Shown here: piece after piece, positions 1-6,616 of the stretch
How the letters are laid out: the number at the start of each line of letters is the position of its first letter
How positions within the stretch are numbered: position 1 is the stretch's first letter
Notes under the pieces: generated by a model
The model's database searches: none
The model's input: only the letters and a program-made list of their open reading frames with translations
Told to the model about the DNA's origin: nothing
Source: an uncultured Selenomonas sp.
GTDB lineage: Bacteria; Bacillota; Negativicutes; Selenomonadales; Selenomonadaceae
NCBI GenBank assembly: GCA_938045435.1
Contig: CALIBA010000222.1
Coordinates: 1 to 37,213 of the forward strand
Length of the DNA: 37,213 nucleotides
Direction of reading: 5' to 3'
Program-made: the position numbers and the translations under genes

Positions 1-882
1 GGACAGGCGCTCCCAGTTCTCCAGCTGGCGGCACCGATGGTGCCGTTCATCACGGAGAGTATTTACCGCAATCTCGTCTGCTCGGTTGACAAGACGGCGC
101 CGATCTCGGTGCACCTTGCGGATTTCCCGACGGTGAACGAGGCGTGGATCGATTCTGCGCTCGAGGAGAACATGGAGATCGTGCTTGAGGTCGTGACACT
201 CGGACGCGCAGCGCGCAATGCGGCGAACATCAAGAACCGTCAGCCGGTTGCGAATATGTTTGTCAAGGCGGAGCACGCGCTGACGGCGTTCTTCGTCGAG
301 ATTATCGAGGATGAGCTGAATGTCAAGGCGGTGACGTTCCGTGACGACATGTCGGACTTCCTTGCCTATCATGTGAAGCCAAATTTCCGCGTGCTCGGGG
401 CGAAGGTCGGCAAGCAGATGAGTGCAGTCAAGCAGGCACTCGAAGAGAGCGACGGTGCGGCAGTGAAGGATGCACTCGCGGGCGGCGGCAGCTATACGCT
501 GCAACTTGCGGACGGCGATGTCACGGTCACAGCAGAGGATGTCGAGGTGATCGTCTCGCAGCAGGAGGGCTACAACTGTCAGAGCTACGGCGGCGTGACG
601 GTTGCACTTGAGACGACACTTACAGAGGAGCTGCGCGAGGAGGGGTTCGTCCGCGAGGTCATCAGTAAGGTACAGACCATGCGCAAGGAGTGTGGACTTG
701 AGGTCACCGATCACATTGCACTCGATCTTTCGGGCAATGAAAAGCTTGCTGCAATAGCGCAGAAGAATGAGGCGCTTATTCGTGAAATCACGCTTGCTGA
801 TCGTATTTCCTACGAGGTGCCCGCGGGCACGAGTAAGGAATGGAATATCAACGGGGAAAAACTGGTGCTGAGTATTCAATAA
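1..882 (+). CDS. ileS: Isoleucyl-tRNA synthetase, C-terminal part (5' truncated by window)
   Basis: This is the last 293 codons of a class I aminoacyl-tRNA synthetase that charges tRNA-Ile in the cytoplasm. The reading frame is open from base 1, so the catalytic Rossmann part lies outside the window. What is visible is the anticodon-binding domain (APMVPFITESIY near the left edge, then GRAARNAANIKNRQP) and the C-terminal extension (SYGGVTVALETTLTEELREE, then an REVISKVQTMRKECGLEV-type helix). These match the long, eukaryote-like class of bacterial IleRS. In many Firmicutes ileS lies beside divIVA and lspA; here those genes are 11 kb away. A strong terminator follows directly. The identification rests on motif recognition and is secure. 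Confidence 0.95.
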   Translation, partial: GQALPVLQLAAPMVPFITESIYRNLVCSVDKTAPISVHLADFPTVNEAWIDSALEENMEIVLEVVTLGRAARNAANIKNRQPVANMFVKAEHALTAFFVEIIEDELNVKAVTFRDDMSDFLAYHVKPNFRVLGAKVGKQMSAVKQALEESDGAAVKDALAGGGSYTLQLADGDVTVTAEDVEVIVSQQEGYNCQSYGGVTVALETTLTEELREEGFVREVISKVQTMRKECGLEVTDHIALDLSGNEKLAAIAQKNEALIREITLADRISYEVPAGTSKEWNINGEKLVLSIQ

Positions 883-887
883 TCGAA

Positions 888-932
888 GCCGTTGCTTTAT
901 CAGACCCATCTTATGATAAAGCAACGGCTTTT
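888..932 (+). terminator. Rho-independent terminator after ileS
   Basis: Two perfectly complementary 15-base arms (888-902 and 914-928) enclose an 11-base loop and are followed by a short T run. The stem begins six bases after the ileS stop codon and separates ileS from the next transcription unit. Confidence 0.9.
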
Positions 933-998
933 CAGCAGGAAAATTTTCGGGGTGCTCACCTTATAGAGTTGGTTTTACTGTGGAGAACGTTTTCTATA

Positions 999-1026
999 TT
1001 GACATTGTTTTTACATATCGTATAAT
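999..1026 (+). promoter_or_regulatory. Sigma-70-type promoter for the metallo-hydrolase operon
   Basis: A perfect TTGACA (999-1004) and a perfect TATAAT (1021-1026) are separated by 16 bases. The site lies just downstream of the ileS terminator and about 40 bases before the next start codon, so it probably drives the hydrolase-miaA-hfq unit. Confidence 0.85.
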
Positions 1027-1066
1027 GAATATTATAAAACAATTTTACGTAGAAGGGGCGGGCATA

Positions 1067-1744
1067 ATGGTAAAGTTCAGCTATTATGGACATGCGGCTT
1101 TTTTGCTTGATGATGGGACGCACAAGGTGCTTGTCGATCCGTTTTTGACGGGAAATCCGACAGCGCGTATTTCTGCGGATGATGTAGACTGCGATTTTAT
1201 CCTGCTCACACACGCACATGGGGATCATCTTGGCGATGCGCCGAGCATTGCAGCACGGACGGGGGCCGGGATCGTCGGCATTCCCGAGGTCATTGGGCTT
1301 TGTGAGACAGAGGCGGGGAAAACGCTCACATCTTACCCGATGAATCTCGGAGGGTCACTGGAGCTTCCTTTTGGCAAGGTGCGCATGACACTTGCCCAGC
1401 ATAGCTGCGGTGTGCCCGGTGGGATTGCCTGTGGGTTCGTCATCTATATTGGCGGCAAGGTCGTCTACTATTCGGGAGATACAGCGCTCTTTAGCGATAT
1501 GCAGCTGATCGGACGGAAAGATACGATTGATTATGCGATTTTGCCCATTGGGGATAATTATACGATGGGGCTTGAGGATGCGGCGCAGGCAGCACAGTGG
1601 GTCAATGCAGGACATGTCATCCCCGTCCATTATGATACATGGCCGGTGATTGCCCAGGAAGTGAACCACTATAAGGAGGTAACGGAGGCAATGACACGCG
1701 CGGTAGTGTGCATCGTTGCCCCCGGTGACACGATTGAACTCTAA
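1067..1744 (+). CDS. UPF0173-type metal-dependent hydrolase
   Basis: A 225-residue metallo-beta-lactamase-fold protein, presumably cytoplasmic because no signal peptide is seen. The metal-binding motif THAHGDH (residues 48-54: H49, H51, D53, H54) is intact. Later fold landmarks are QHSCG, YYSGDT and the PVHYDTWP segment with a metal-ligand histidine. Length and motifs fit the UPF0173/YtkL family, whose substrate is not established. I chose ATG 1067 because the purine-rich GAAGGGGCGGG lies just upstream and VKFSYYGHAAF is a typical family N-terminus; an in-frame upstream start at 980 would put the promoter inside the gene. Its 3' end overlaps the probable start of miaA, which suggests coupled translation. 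Confidence 0.85.
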   Translation: MVKFSYYGHAAFLLDDGTHKVLVDPFLTGNPTARISADDVDCDFILLTHAHGDHLGDAPSIAARTGAGIVGIPEVIGLCETEAGKTLTSYPMNLGGSLELPFGKVRMTLAQHSCGVPGGIACGFVIYIGGKVVYYSGDTALFSDMQLIGRKDTIDYAILPIGDNYTMGLEDAAQAAQWVNAGHVIPVHYDTWPVIAQEVNHYKEVTEAMTRAVVCIVAPGDTIEL

Positions 1745-2696
1745 TTTAGGGGCACCGCAGCTTTTGATTCTGCTCGGGCCGACGGCTGTTGGCAAGACGG
1801 AACTTTCGATTCAGCTTGCACAGCACCTTGGAACAGATATTATTTCAGGGGATTCCATGTTGATCTATCGTGGCTTTGATATTGGCAGTGCAAAGCCGTC
1901 GATACAGCAGCGTCTTGCCGTGCGGCATCATCTTGTGGATGAACTCGATGCGGATGTGCCATTTTCTGTGACGGAGTTTACGATGCGTGCAGCAGAGCTT
2001 GTACGTCAGCATGAGGCAGCAGGAAAACTTCCTTTTATCGTGGGCGGTACGGGGCTTTATATCAAGGCGCTCATCGAGGGATATGATTTTAACAGTGCAC
2101 CAGAGCATCCCGTGTTTCGGCGCTGCGTGGAGCGCATTGCGCGTCGGCGCGGGAATGCTTATCTGCACGAGAGGCTGATGCGCCGTGACCCCATTACGGC
2201 GCAGCGCCTTCACACGAACGATTTGCGGCGCGTGATTCGTGCTTTTGAGGTTGTGCGTTATGAGGGGACATGTCTTTCCCAACAGAGTATGCAAAAGCGG
2301 GGGACGTTTTCCTATAATGCTTTTGTCATAGGCCTTATGCGGGGTCGTGCCCGCCTTTATGAGCGGATCAATATGCGGGTTGAGGCGATGTTTGCCGATG
2401 GACTTGTGGATGAGGTCGCTGCTTTGCTCGCGTGTGGTGTGCAGCGGGATGCGCCCGCGATGAAGGGCATTGGCTACAAGGAGACAGCAGCCTATCTCGC
2501 CGGGGAAATCAACCATGCGGCGGCGGTAGAGGCTGTGCAGAAGGCAACGCGGCACTTTGCAAAACGTCAGCTTACATGGTATCGGAAGATGCCCTATATA
2601 CGATGGTATGATGCGGACGCCCAGACGGAGGATATGCTGCTGACACAGATCCTCTCAGATGTTCGCATGTGGCAGAAAGAGAAAGGGGCACATTGA
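1716..2696 (+). CDS. miaA: tRNA dimethylallyltransferase
   Basis: MiaA transfers a dimethylallyl group to A37 of tRNAs that read codons beginning with U. The protein is 326 residues from TTG 1716. Walker A is GPTAVGKT (residues 21-28), followed by ISGDSM, a VGGTGLYIKAL segment and the C-terminal KRQLTWYRK helix, all diagnostic of the family. The start is uncertain: TTG 1716, GTG 1725 and TTG 1734 are all in frame, none has a clear ribosome-binding site, and all overlap the 3' end of the hydrolase gene. Coupled translation is therefore likely. The stop codon lies one base before the hfq start, reproducing the widespread miaA-hfq pairing. Confidence 0.95.
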   Translation: MPPVTRLNSNLGAPQLLILLGPTAVGKTELSIQLAQHLGTDIISGDSMLIYRGFDIGSAKPSIQQRLAVRHHLVDELDADVPFSVTEFTMRAAELVRQHEAAGKLPFIVGGTGLYIKALIEGYDFNSAPEHPVFRRCVERIARRRGNAYLHERLMRRDPITAQRLHTNDLRRVIRAFEVVRYEGTCLSQQSMQKRGTFSYNAFVIGLMRGRARLYERINMRVEAMFADGLVDEVAALLACGVQRDAPAMKGIGYKETAAYLAGEINHAAAVEAVQKATRHFAKRQLTWYRKMPYIRWYDADAQTEDMLLTQILSDVRMWQKEKGAH

Positions 2697-2697
2697 C

Positions 2698-2931
2698 GTG
2701 ACAGCAAAGAGCATTAATCTACAAGATACCTTTTTGAACCAAGCGCGCAAGGACGGCTGTGTGGTGACGATTCATCTGGTGAATGGGTTTCAGATCAAGG
2801 CTGTGGTGAAGGGGTTCGATAACTTCATTGTCATGGTCGACAGCATGGGCAAACAGCAGATGATCTATAAACATGCAATCTCTACGATTACACCTGCACA
2901 GAACATCAAGATGCCGATCGAAGAATCATGA
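2698..2931 (+). CDS. hfq: RNA chaperone Hfq
   Basis: A 77-residue Sm-like RNA-binding protein. The Sm1 motif runs through VVTIHLVNGFQIKAVVKGFD, and the Sm2 motif appears as IYKHAISTITP, here with YKHA where E. coli has YKHA as well. The N-terminal LQDTFLNQARKD helix matches the proximal RNA-binding face. I chose GTG 2698: it lies one base after the miaA stop, has AAAGGGG upstream, and gives the usual N-terminus. An open frame from 2659 would add 13 unrelated residues. The acidic tail is very short, as in Firmicute Hfq. A terminator follows. Confidence 0.95.
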   Translation: MTAKSINLQDTFLNQARKDGCVVTIHLVNGFQIKAVVKGFDNFIVMVDSMGKQQMIYKHAISTITPAQNIKMPIEES

Positions 2932-2947
2932 GGAAGATAAAAGGACG

Positions 2948-2990
2948 ACTGCCACACCGATCGGGTTGACCGGTGCGGCAGTTTTTATTT
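2948..2990 (+). terminator. Terminator after hfq
   Basis: A 12-base-pair stem with one A-C mismatch (2948-2959 with 2971-2982) encloses an 11-base loop and runs into a T-rich tract. It ends the hydrolase-miaA-hfq unit. Confidence 0.85.
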
Positions 2991-3004
2991 TTTGAGAGGA
3001 CAGC

Positions 3005-3460
3005 ATGAAGAAGGTACGTGGGTTTGAGGTTATTTCTGTATATCAGGGAACGGATATACAGCTCCCCATCCGAAAGACCAAGACAAGCGCTGGATATGAT
3101 TTATCTGCTGCAGAAGATGCAGTGATTGCGCCGGGAAGAAGTACGCTTGTACCAACGGGGATAAAAGCCTATATGCAGGAAAACGAGGTGCTGCTGCTCT
3201 ATATACGGTCGAGCGTGGCACATAAACAGCAGATTATGTTAATGAACAGTGTCGGCGTCATTGACGCGGATTACTATGATAATGCAGAGAACGAGGGGCA
3301 TATTTTAATACCACTCTATAATTTTGGTACATCTGCGGTGCATATTGCGCGTGGGGAACGGATCGCGCAAGGGATCTTTACAGACTATCTTGCCGCAGAT
3401 GGTGATGCTGCGGGCATCGGCACGATGCGGCAAGGCGGATTTGGTTCAACAGGGATGTAA
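3005..3460 (+). CDS. dut: dUTP diphosphatase, phage/lactobacillus-type
   Basis: A 151-residue trimeric-type dUTPase that hydrolyses dUTP to dUMP and pyrophosphate, limiting uracil in DNA. The five family motifs appear in order: AGYDLSAAED, the RSS of YIRSSVA, GVIDADYYD, RIAQGIF and the C-terminal GGFGSTG. Motif 3 carries the extended DADYYDNAENEGHI form typical of phage and low-GC Gram-positive enzymes, rather than the compact DPDYRG form. Start ATG 3005 has GAGAGGA upstream. No promoter is obvious between the hfq terminator and this gene, so it may depend on readthrough. The phage-like form raises an old transfer as a possibility, but nothing else nearby looks phage-derived. Confidence 0.9.
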   Translation: MKKVRGFEVISVYQGTDIQLPIRKTKTSAGYDLSAAEDAVIAPGRSTLVPTGIKAYMQENEVLLLYIRSSVAHKQQIMLMNSVGVIDADYYDNAENEGHILIPLYNFGTSAVHIARGERIAQGIFTDYLAADGDAAGIGTMRQGGFGSTGM

Positions 3461-3463
3461 GTT

Positions 3464-3492
3464 TTGACAGAAGAAATAATCTCCTTTATAAT
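3464..3492 (+). promoter_or_regulatory. Consensus promoter for the Rrf2-cysteine desulfurase unit
   Basis: A perfect TTGACA (3464-3469) and a perfect TATAAT (3487-3492) are 17 bases apart, right after the dUTPase stop. So strong a promoter ahead of an Rrf2 regulator fits a gene normally held down by its own product; that regulation is inferred. Confidence 0.85.
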
Positions 3493-3522
3493 TGAAGAAA
3501 TAAATACTGAGTAATTTTGTCG

Positions 3523-3550
3523 GAAATTGTATGCTATCGGATGCAATTTC
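3523..3550 (+). other. Leader hairpin abutting the ribosome-binding site of the Rrf2 gene
   Basis: Arms 3523-3532 and 3541-3550 pair over ten positions, with one G-U, around an 8-base loop. The stem ends exactly where the GGGAGA ribosome-binding site begins (3551-3556). It lies downstream of the predicted transcription start. It could be an operator in DNA or a translational element in RNA; neither is shown. Confidence 0.5.
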
Positions 3551-3562
3551 GGGAGATATGAT

Positions 3563-4006
3563 ATGAAGCTTTCAACCAAGGGGAGATATAGTGTGACAGC
3601 GCTCTATGAGCTTGCACTGCACTACGGGGAAGGCGTTGTCCCACTTCGAACGATTGCGCAGTCTCAAGGCATATCAGAAAGTTATCTGGAACAGCTCATG
3701 GCACCGCTTCGCAGAGCCGGTCTGGTGGAGAGCGTGCGGGGGGCACAGGGGGGGTATGCACTTGCACTGCCGCCTTCCAAGGTGACAATAGGGCAGATCA
3801 TCACGGCCGTAGAAGGGCCGATTGCACTCGTTGATTGTTTGCTCACAAGTGCGGAGGCTGTTGATCAGAGCTGTGTTCGCGCCAGTGAATGTGTGACCAG
3901 AAAGATTTGGGAGGAGGTTTGTGACAGTATCAATCATGTACTGAACAATATTGCGCTGTCTGATCTTTTGCACAGCGGCAAGCAGCGTGTGGGGTGCAAT
4001 CAGTGA
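3563..4006 (+). CDS. iscR: Rrf2-family transcriptional regulator, IscR-like
   Basis: A 147-residue winged-helix regulator. The N-terminal MKLSTKGRYSVTALYELA and the recognition region ISESYLEQLMAPLRRAGLV are typical of Rrf2 proteins. Three cysteines at residues 92, 104 and 110 sit where IscR binds its iron-sulfur cluster, so cluster sensing is likely. The spacing differs from the 92/98/104 pattern of E. coli IscR. Start ATG 3563 has GGGAGA upstream. The next gene, a cysteine desulfurase, starts inside its stop codon, so this is a regulator-plus-target operon. CymR-type cysteine-metabolism regulators are an alternative, but those generally lack the cysteines. The gene symbol is by analogy. Confidence 0.85.
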   Translation: MKLSTKGRYSVTALYELALHYGEGVVPLRTIAQSQGISESYLEQLMAPLRRAGLVESVRGAQGGYALALPPSKVTIGQIITAVEGPIALVDCLLTSAEAVDQSCVRASECVTRKIWEEVCDSINHVLNNIALSDLLHSGKQRVGCNQ

Positions 4007-5154
4007 GCGGGGGAAAAACGTCGGTTTATCTCGACTATGCGGCAGGAACACCGCTTGATGCGCGTGTGCTCGCCGCTATGCAGCCGTACTGGACAGAGAT
4101 GTTCGGGAATCCCTCCAGTCTGCATTCTTTTGGCCGTGCGGCACGGCGTGCGCTTTTTTATGCACGGGAACAGACCGCGGCGCTGATTGCAGCGCGGCCG
4201 GAGGAGATCTTTTTTACGAGCGGCGGGACAGAGAGTGATAACTGGGCCATTTGCGGAATCGCCTCTGCTGCACGTGCCGCAGGGAGAGGTAGCCATATTA
4301 TAACAACGGCGATGGAGCATCATGCAGTGCTCCAGACATGTCATCATCTGGAACGCTGCGGCTTTCATGTTACCTATTTACCGATTGATTCCACAGGTGT
4401 TGTTGATCCCCTACATGTTGCAGAGGCGTTGCAGGAGGATACTGTTCTCGTCAGCGTCATGACGGCCAATAATGAAGTTGGAACATTGCAGCCGGTTGCA
4501 GAGATTGGCGCCTTGCTGGATGCACGCGGGATTCCCTTTCATACAGATGCTGTACAGGCAGCAGGACATATCCCGCTGGATGTGGATGCACTGGGCGTTT
4601 GTGCACTTTCTCTTTCCGCCCATAAGTTCTATGGACCAAAGGGGGTTGGTGCGCTCTATATTCGGCGCGGCACACGGATGGATCCGCTGCTCTATGGCGG
4701 TGCACAGGAGCGGGATCTGCGTGCGGGGACCGAAAATGTAGCGGCGATTGTTGGCTGCGGTAAGGCCGCAGAAATTGCCCGCGCCGAGCAATATGCTGAA
4801 GAGGCACGTTTGCGCCTCTATACAGAGCTTTTGCGTACAGAGCTTTCCTCTATTGATGGGATTTCCTTTCATGGTGCACCGGATCAACGGCTCTCTGGCA
4901 TCCTAAACTTTGGCATTCAGGGGATTGCACAGGACACGATGCTCATTCGGCTGGATTTGGCGGGGTTTGCTGTATCTGCAGGCAGTGCATGCAGTGCGGG
5001 GGCATCACATCCCTCTCATGTTCTTCATGCGATGGGGCTTTCTGCCGAGGAGGCGCGAACAAGTATTCGTGTGAGCCTTGGCCGCTTTACAGAACATGAG
5101 GATGTGCTTTCTTTTGCAGAGACGGTGACAGAGCTTGCAGCACAACTGCGTTGA
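4003..5154 (+). CDS. iscS: Cysteine desulfurase (IscS/NifS family)
   Basis: A 383-residue pyridoxal-phosphate enzyme that removes sulfur from cysteine as an enzyme-bound persulfide for iron-sulfur cluster and thiolation pathways. Visible landmarks are FTSGGTESDN (residues 71-80), the PLP lysine in SAHKFYGPKG (K208), and the catalytic cysteine in GSACSAGASHPSHVL (C330). The GSACSAG active-site loop is the class I NifS/IscS type. I chose GTG 4003, which overlaps the regulator stop as GTGA and has GTGGGG about eight bases upstream; GTG 3994 is also in frame. No iscU scaffold gene follows; the next gene is rodZ. Confidence 0.93.
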   Translation: MSGGKTSVYLDYAAGTPLDARVLAAMQPYWTEMFGNPSSLHSFGRAARRALFYAREQTAALIAARPEEIFFTSGGTESDNWAICGIASAARAAGRGSHIITTAMEHHAVLQTCHHLERCGFHVTYLPIDSTGVVDPLHVAEALQEDTVLVSVMTANNEVGTLQPVAEIGALLDARGIPFHTDAVQAAGHIPLDVDALGVCALSLSAHKFYGPKGVGALYIRRGTRMDPLLYGGAQERDLRAGTENVAAIVGCGKAAEIARAEQYAEEARLRLYTELLRTELSSIDGISFHGAPDQRLSGILNFGIQGIAQDTMLIRLDLAGFAVSAGSACSAGASHPSHVLHAMGLSAEEARTSIRVSLGRFTEHEDVLSFAETVTELAAQLR

Positions 5155-5160
5155 AAAAAT

Positions 5161-5189
5161 TTGTTTTTACCTAGTATATCATGTATAAT
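5161..5189 (+). promoter_or_regulatory. Promoter for rodZ
   Basis: TTGTTT (5161-5166) and a perfect TATAAT (5184-5189) are 17 bases apart. The site lies between the desulfurase stop and the rodZ start, 45 bases upstream of the latter. Confidence 0.65.
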
Positions 5190-5234
5190 TAGAGAATCTG
5201 CTGCAAAGATAAGCAAGAGCAGGGAGGGGATCTC

Positions 5235-6101
5235 ATGGTCGGGGATATATTGCGCAAGGAACGCGAGAGACAGAAGCTGACGCTTGCAGACATCGAACGG
5301 GGAACCAGTATTCGTTCACTCTATATTGAGCATATTGAACAGGGGAATCTGAAAGGGCTCCCCGGTATGGTCTATGCCAAGGGCTTTGTGCGTAACTATG
5401 CGGCGTTTTTGCACCTTGATGCAGAGCAGATGGTTCAGCAGTTTGTCGCAGAACACGACAGCACGCCGGCGCAGGTACCGGCACCCGCACCTGCACCTGA
5501 GCCGGAGGCTGTACCGGAAGAAGAACCACGGCGTATTTCGCTCAGCGATCTCGATGATGCATCTCTTTCCAGTATCTCCATAGGGGATGATAAATCTTCG
5601 TATATGGGGATTTTTGGAAAGCTTGCTGTTGGGTTTATCGTACTTATCGCTGTGGTTGGCGGCAGTGTCGCGCTGCTGTCATACATCAATGCACCGGCGA
5701 AAGAGCCCCCCGAAGTCTCGCAGCAAGCACCCGCACCGGCATCGGCACCGGCGGCACATACTGCTGCGCCAGCCGCACCTGCGGCAGATGATAAAACAAA
5801 GCCTGCGGCGCAGGAGGTGCAGGTCAGCATGCGCCTCACCGATCACTGTTGGGCAGAAGTGCAGGTGGATGGCAAGACGGTCTTTGAAGGGATGCTCGAA
5901 AAGGGAAAGACTGAGCATTGGAAGGGAAAAGAGACGGTGATACTTCGCGCCGGGAATGCGGGTGCAGTTGAGCTGACTGTCAACGGAAAAAACCTTGGCA
6001 AACTCGGGAATAAGGGAGAGGTTGTCGAGCGCCGCTTTACCAAAGATACAAAGGATGCACAGGCTGTGCAAAACACAAAGAATCCAAATGCCGCAAGGTA
6101 G
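5235..6101 (+). CDS. rodZ: RodZ-like cell-shape protein
   Basis: A 288-residue single-pass membrane protein that in other bacteria links MreB filaments to the envelope. Residues 1-75 form a HTH_25 (Cro/C1-like) domain with GTSIRSLYIEHIEQGNL and the typical PGMVYAKGFVRNYA. Then comes a Pro/Ala/Glu-rich linker, a membrane segment at about 127-151, a second Ala/Pro-rich periplasmic linker (152-192), and a C-terminal beta-rich DUF4115 domain (about 195-275, with CWAEVQVDGKTVFEG). Start ATG 5235 has a very strong AGGGAGGGG site. The C-terminal tail is Lys/Asn-rich. Its neighbours are iscS and nrdR; no mre genes are in view. Confidence 0.9.
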   Translation: MVGDILRKERERQKLTLADIERGTSIRSLYIEHIEQGNLKGLPGMVYAKGFVRNYAAFLHLDAEQMVQQFVAEHDSTPAQVPAPAPAPEPEAVPEEEPRRISLSDLDDASLSSISIGDDKSSYMGIFGKLAVGFIVLIAVVGGSVALLSYINAPAKEPPEVSQQAPAPASAPAAHTAAPAAPAADDKTKPAAQEVQVSMRLTDHCWAEVQVDGKTVFEGMLEKGKTEHWKGKETVILRAGNAGAVELTVNGKNLGKLGNKGEVVERRFTKDTKDAQAVQNTKNPNAAR

Positions 6102-6124
6102 ACGAGGCTAGGAGGTAGGGGATC

Positions 6125-6592
6125 ATGAAATGTCCTTTTTGCAAGCAGCCTGACAGTCGGGTCATTGATTCCCGCGCTGCAGATGATGGCACGACCATTC
6201 GGCGCCGTCGTGAATGCAGTGCATGCAGCCGCAGATTTACAACGTACGAGGTTGTCGAAAAACTGCCGCTGATGGTCGTAAAACGTGATAACCGCAGAGA
6301 ACCATTCAGTCGGGATAAGCTTTTGACAGGCATCATACGCTCTTGTGATAAGCGGGACATCTCCATGGAGCAGATTACGAATTTCGTGGCAGAGATTGAG
6401 CGCGATATACGGAACCAAACAGAGCCGGAAGTACCGTCTGAAAAGATTGGCGAGATTGTGATGGAGCGGCTGAAAGATTTTGATGAGGTCGCGTATATTA
6501 GGTTTGCTTCTGTTTATCGTAAATTCGATGACATTACGAACTTTATCGAGGAACTGGAAACGCTGCGTGCGCATAAGGGGAAGGAGCGGTAA
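6125..6592 (+). CDS. nrdR: Transcriptional repressor NrdR
   Basis: A 155-residue repressor of ribonucleotide reductase genes that senses ATP/dATP. The N-terminal zinc ribbon has two CxxC pairs (C3/C6 and C31/C34) within MKCPFCKQPDSRVIDSR and RRRRECSACSRRFTTYE. It is followed by the ATP-cone, visible as VVKRDNRREPFSRDKL and VAYIRFASVYRKFDDI. Length and both domains are normal. Start ATG 6125 follows AGGAGGTAGGGG. No nrd genes are in the window, so it acts elsewhere on the chromosome. Confidence 0.97.
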   Translation: MKCPFCKQPDSRVIDSRAADDGTTIRRRRECSACSRRFTTYEVVEKLPLMVVKRDNRREPFSRDKLLTGIIRSCDKRDISMEQITNFVAEIERDIRNQTEPEVPSEKIGEIVMERLKDFDEVAYIRFASVYRKFDDITNFIEELETLRAHKGKER

Positions 6593-6616
6593 TACAGTGG
6601 AAGGCAGAGGTACGAT

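Noticed and set aside
3005..3460. Prophage remnant around the phage-type dUTPase
   Set aside because: No integrase, structural gene, att-like repeat or other phage gene is present; the neighbours are core chromosomal genes.
5435..5839. Long antisense open frame opposite rodZ
   Set aside because: It mirrors the Ala/Pro-rich linker codons of rodZ; the low-complexity, high-GC composition creates open frames on the other strand.
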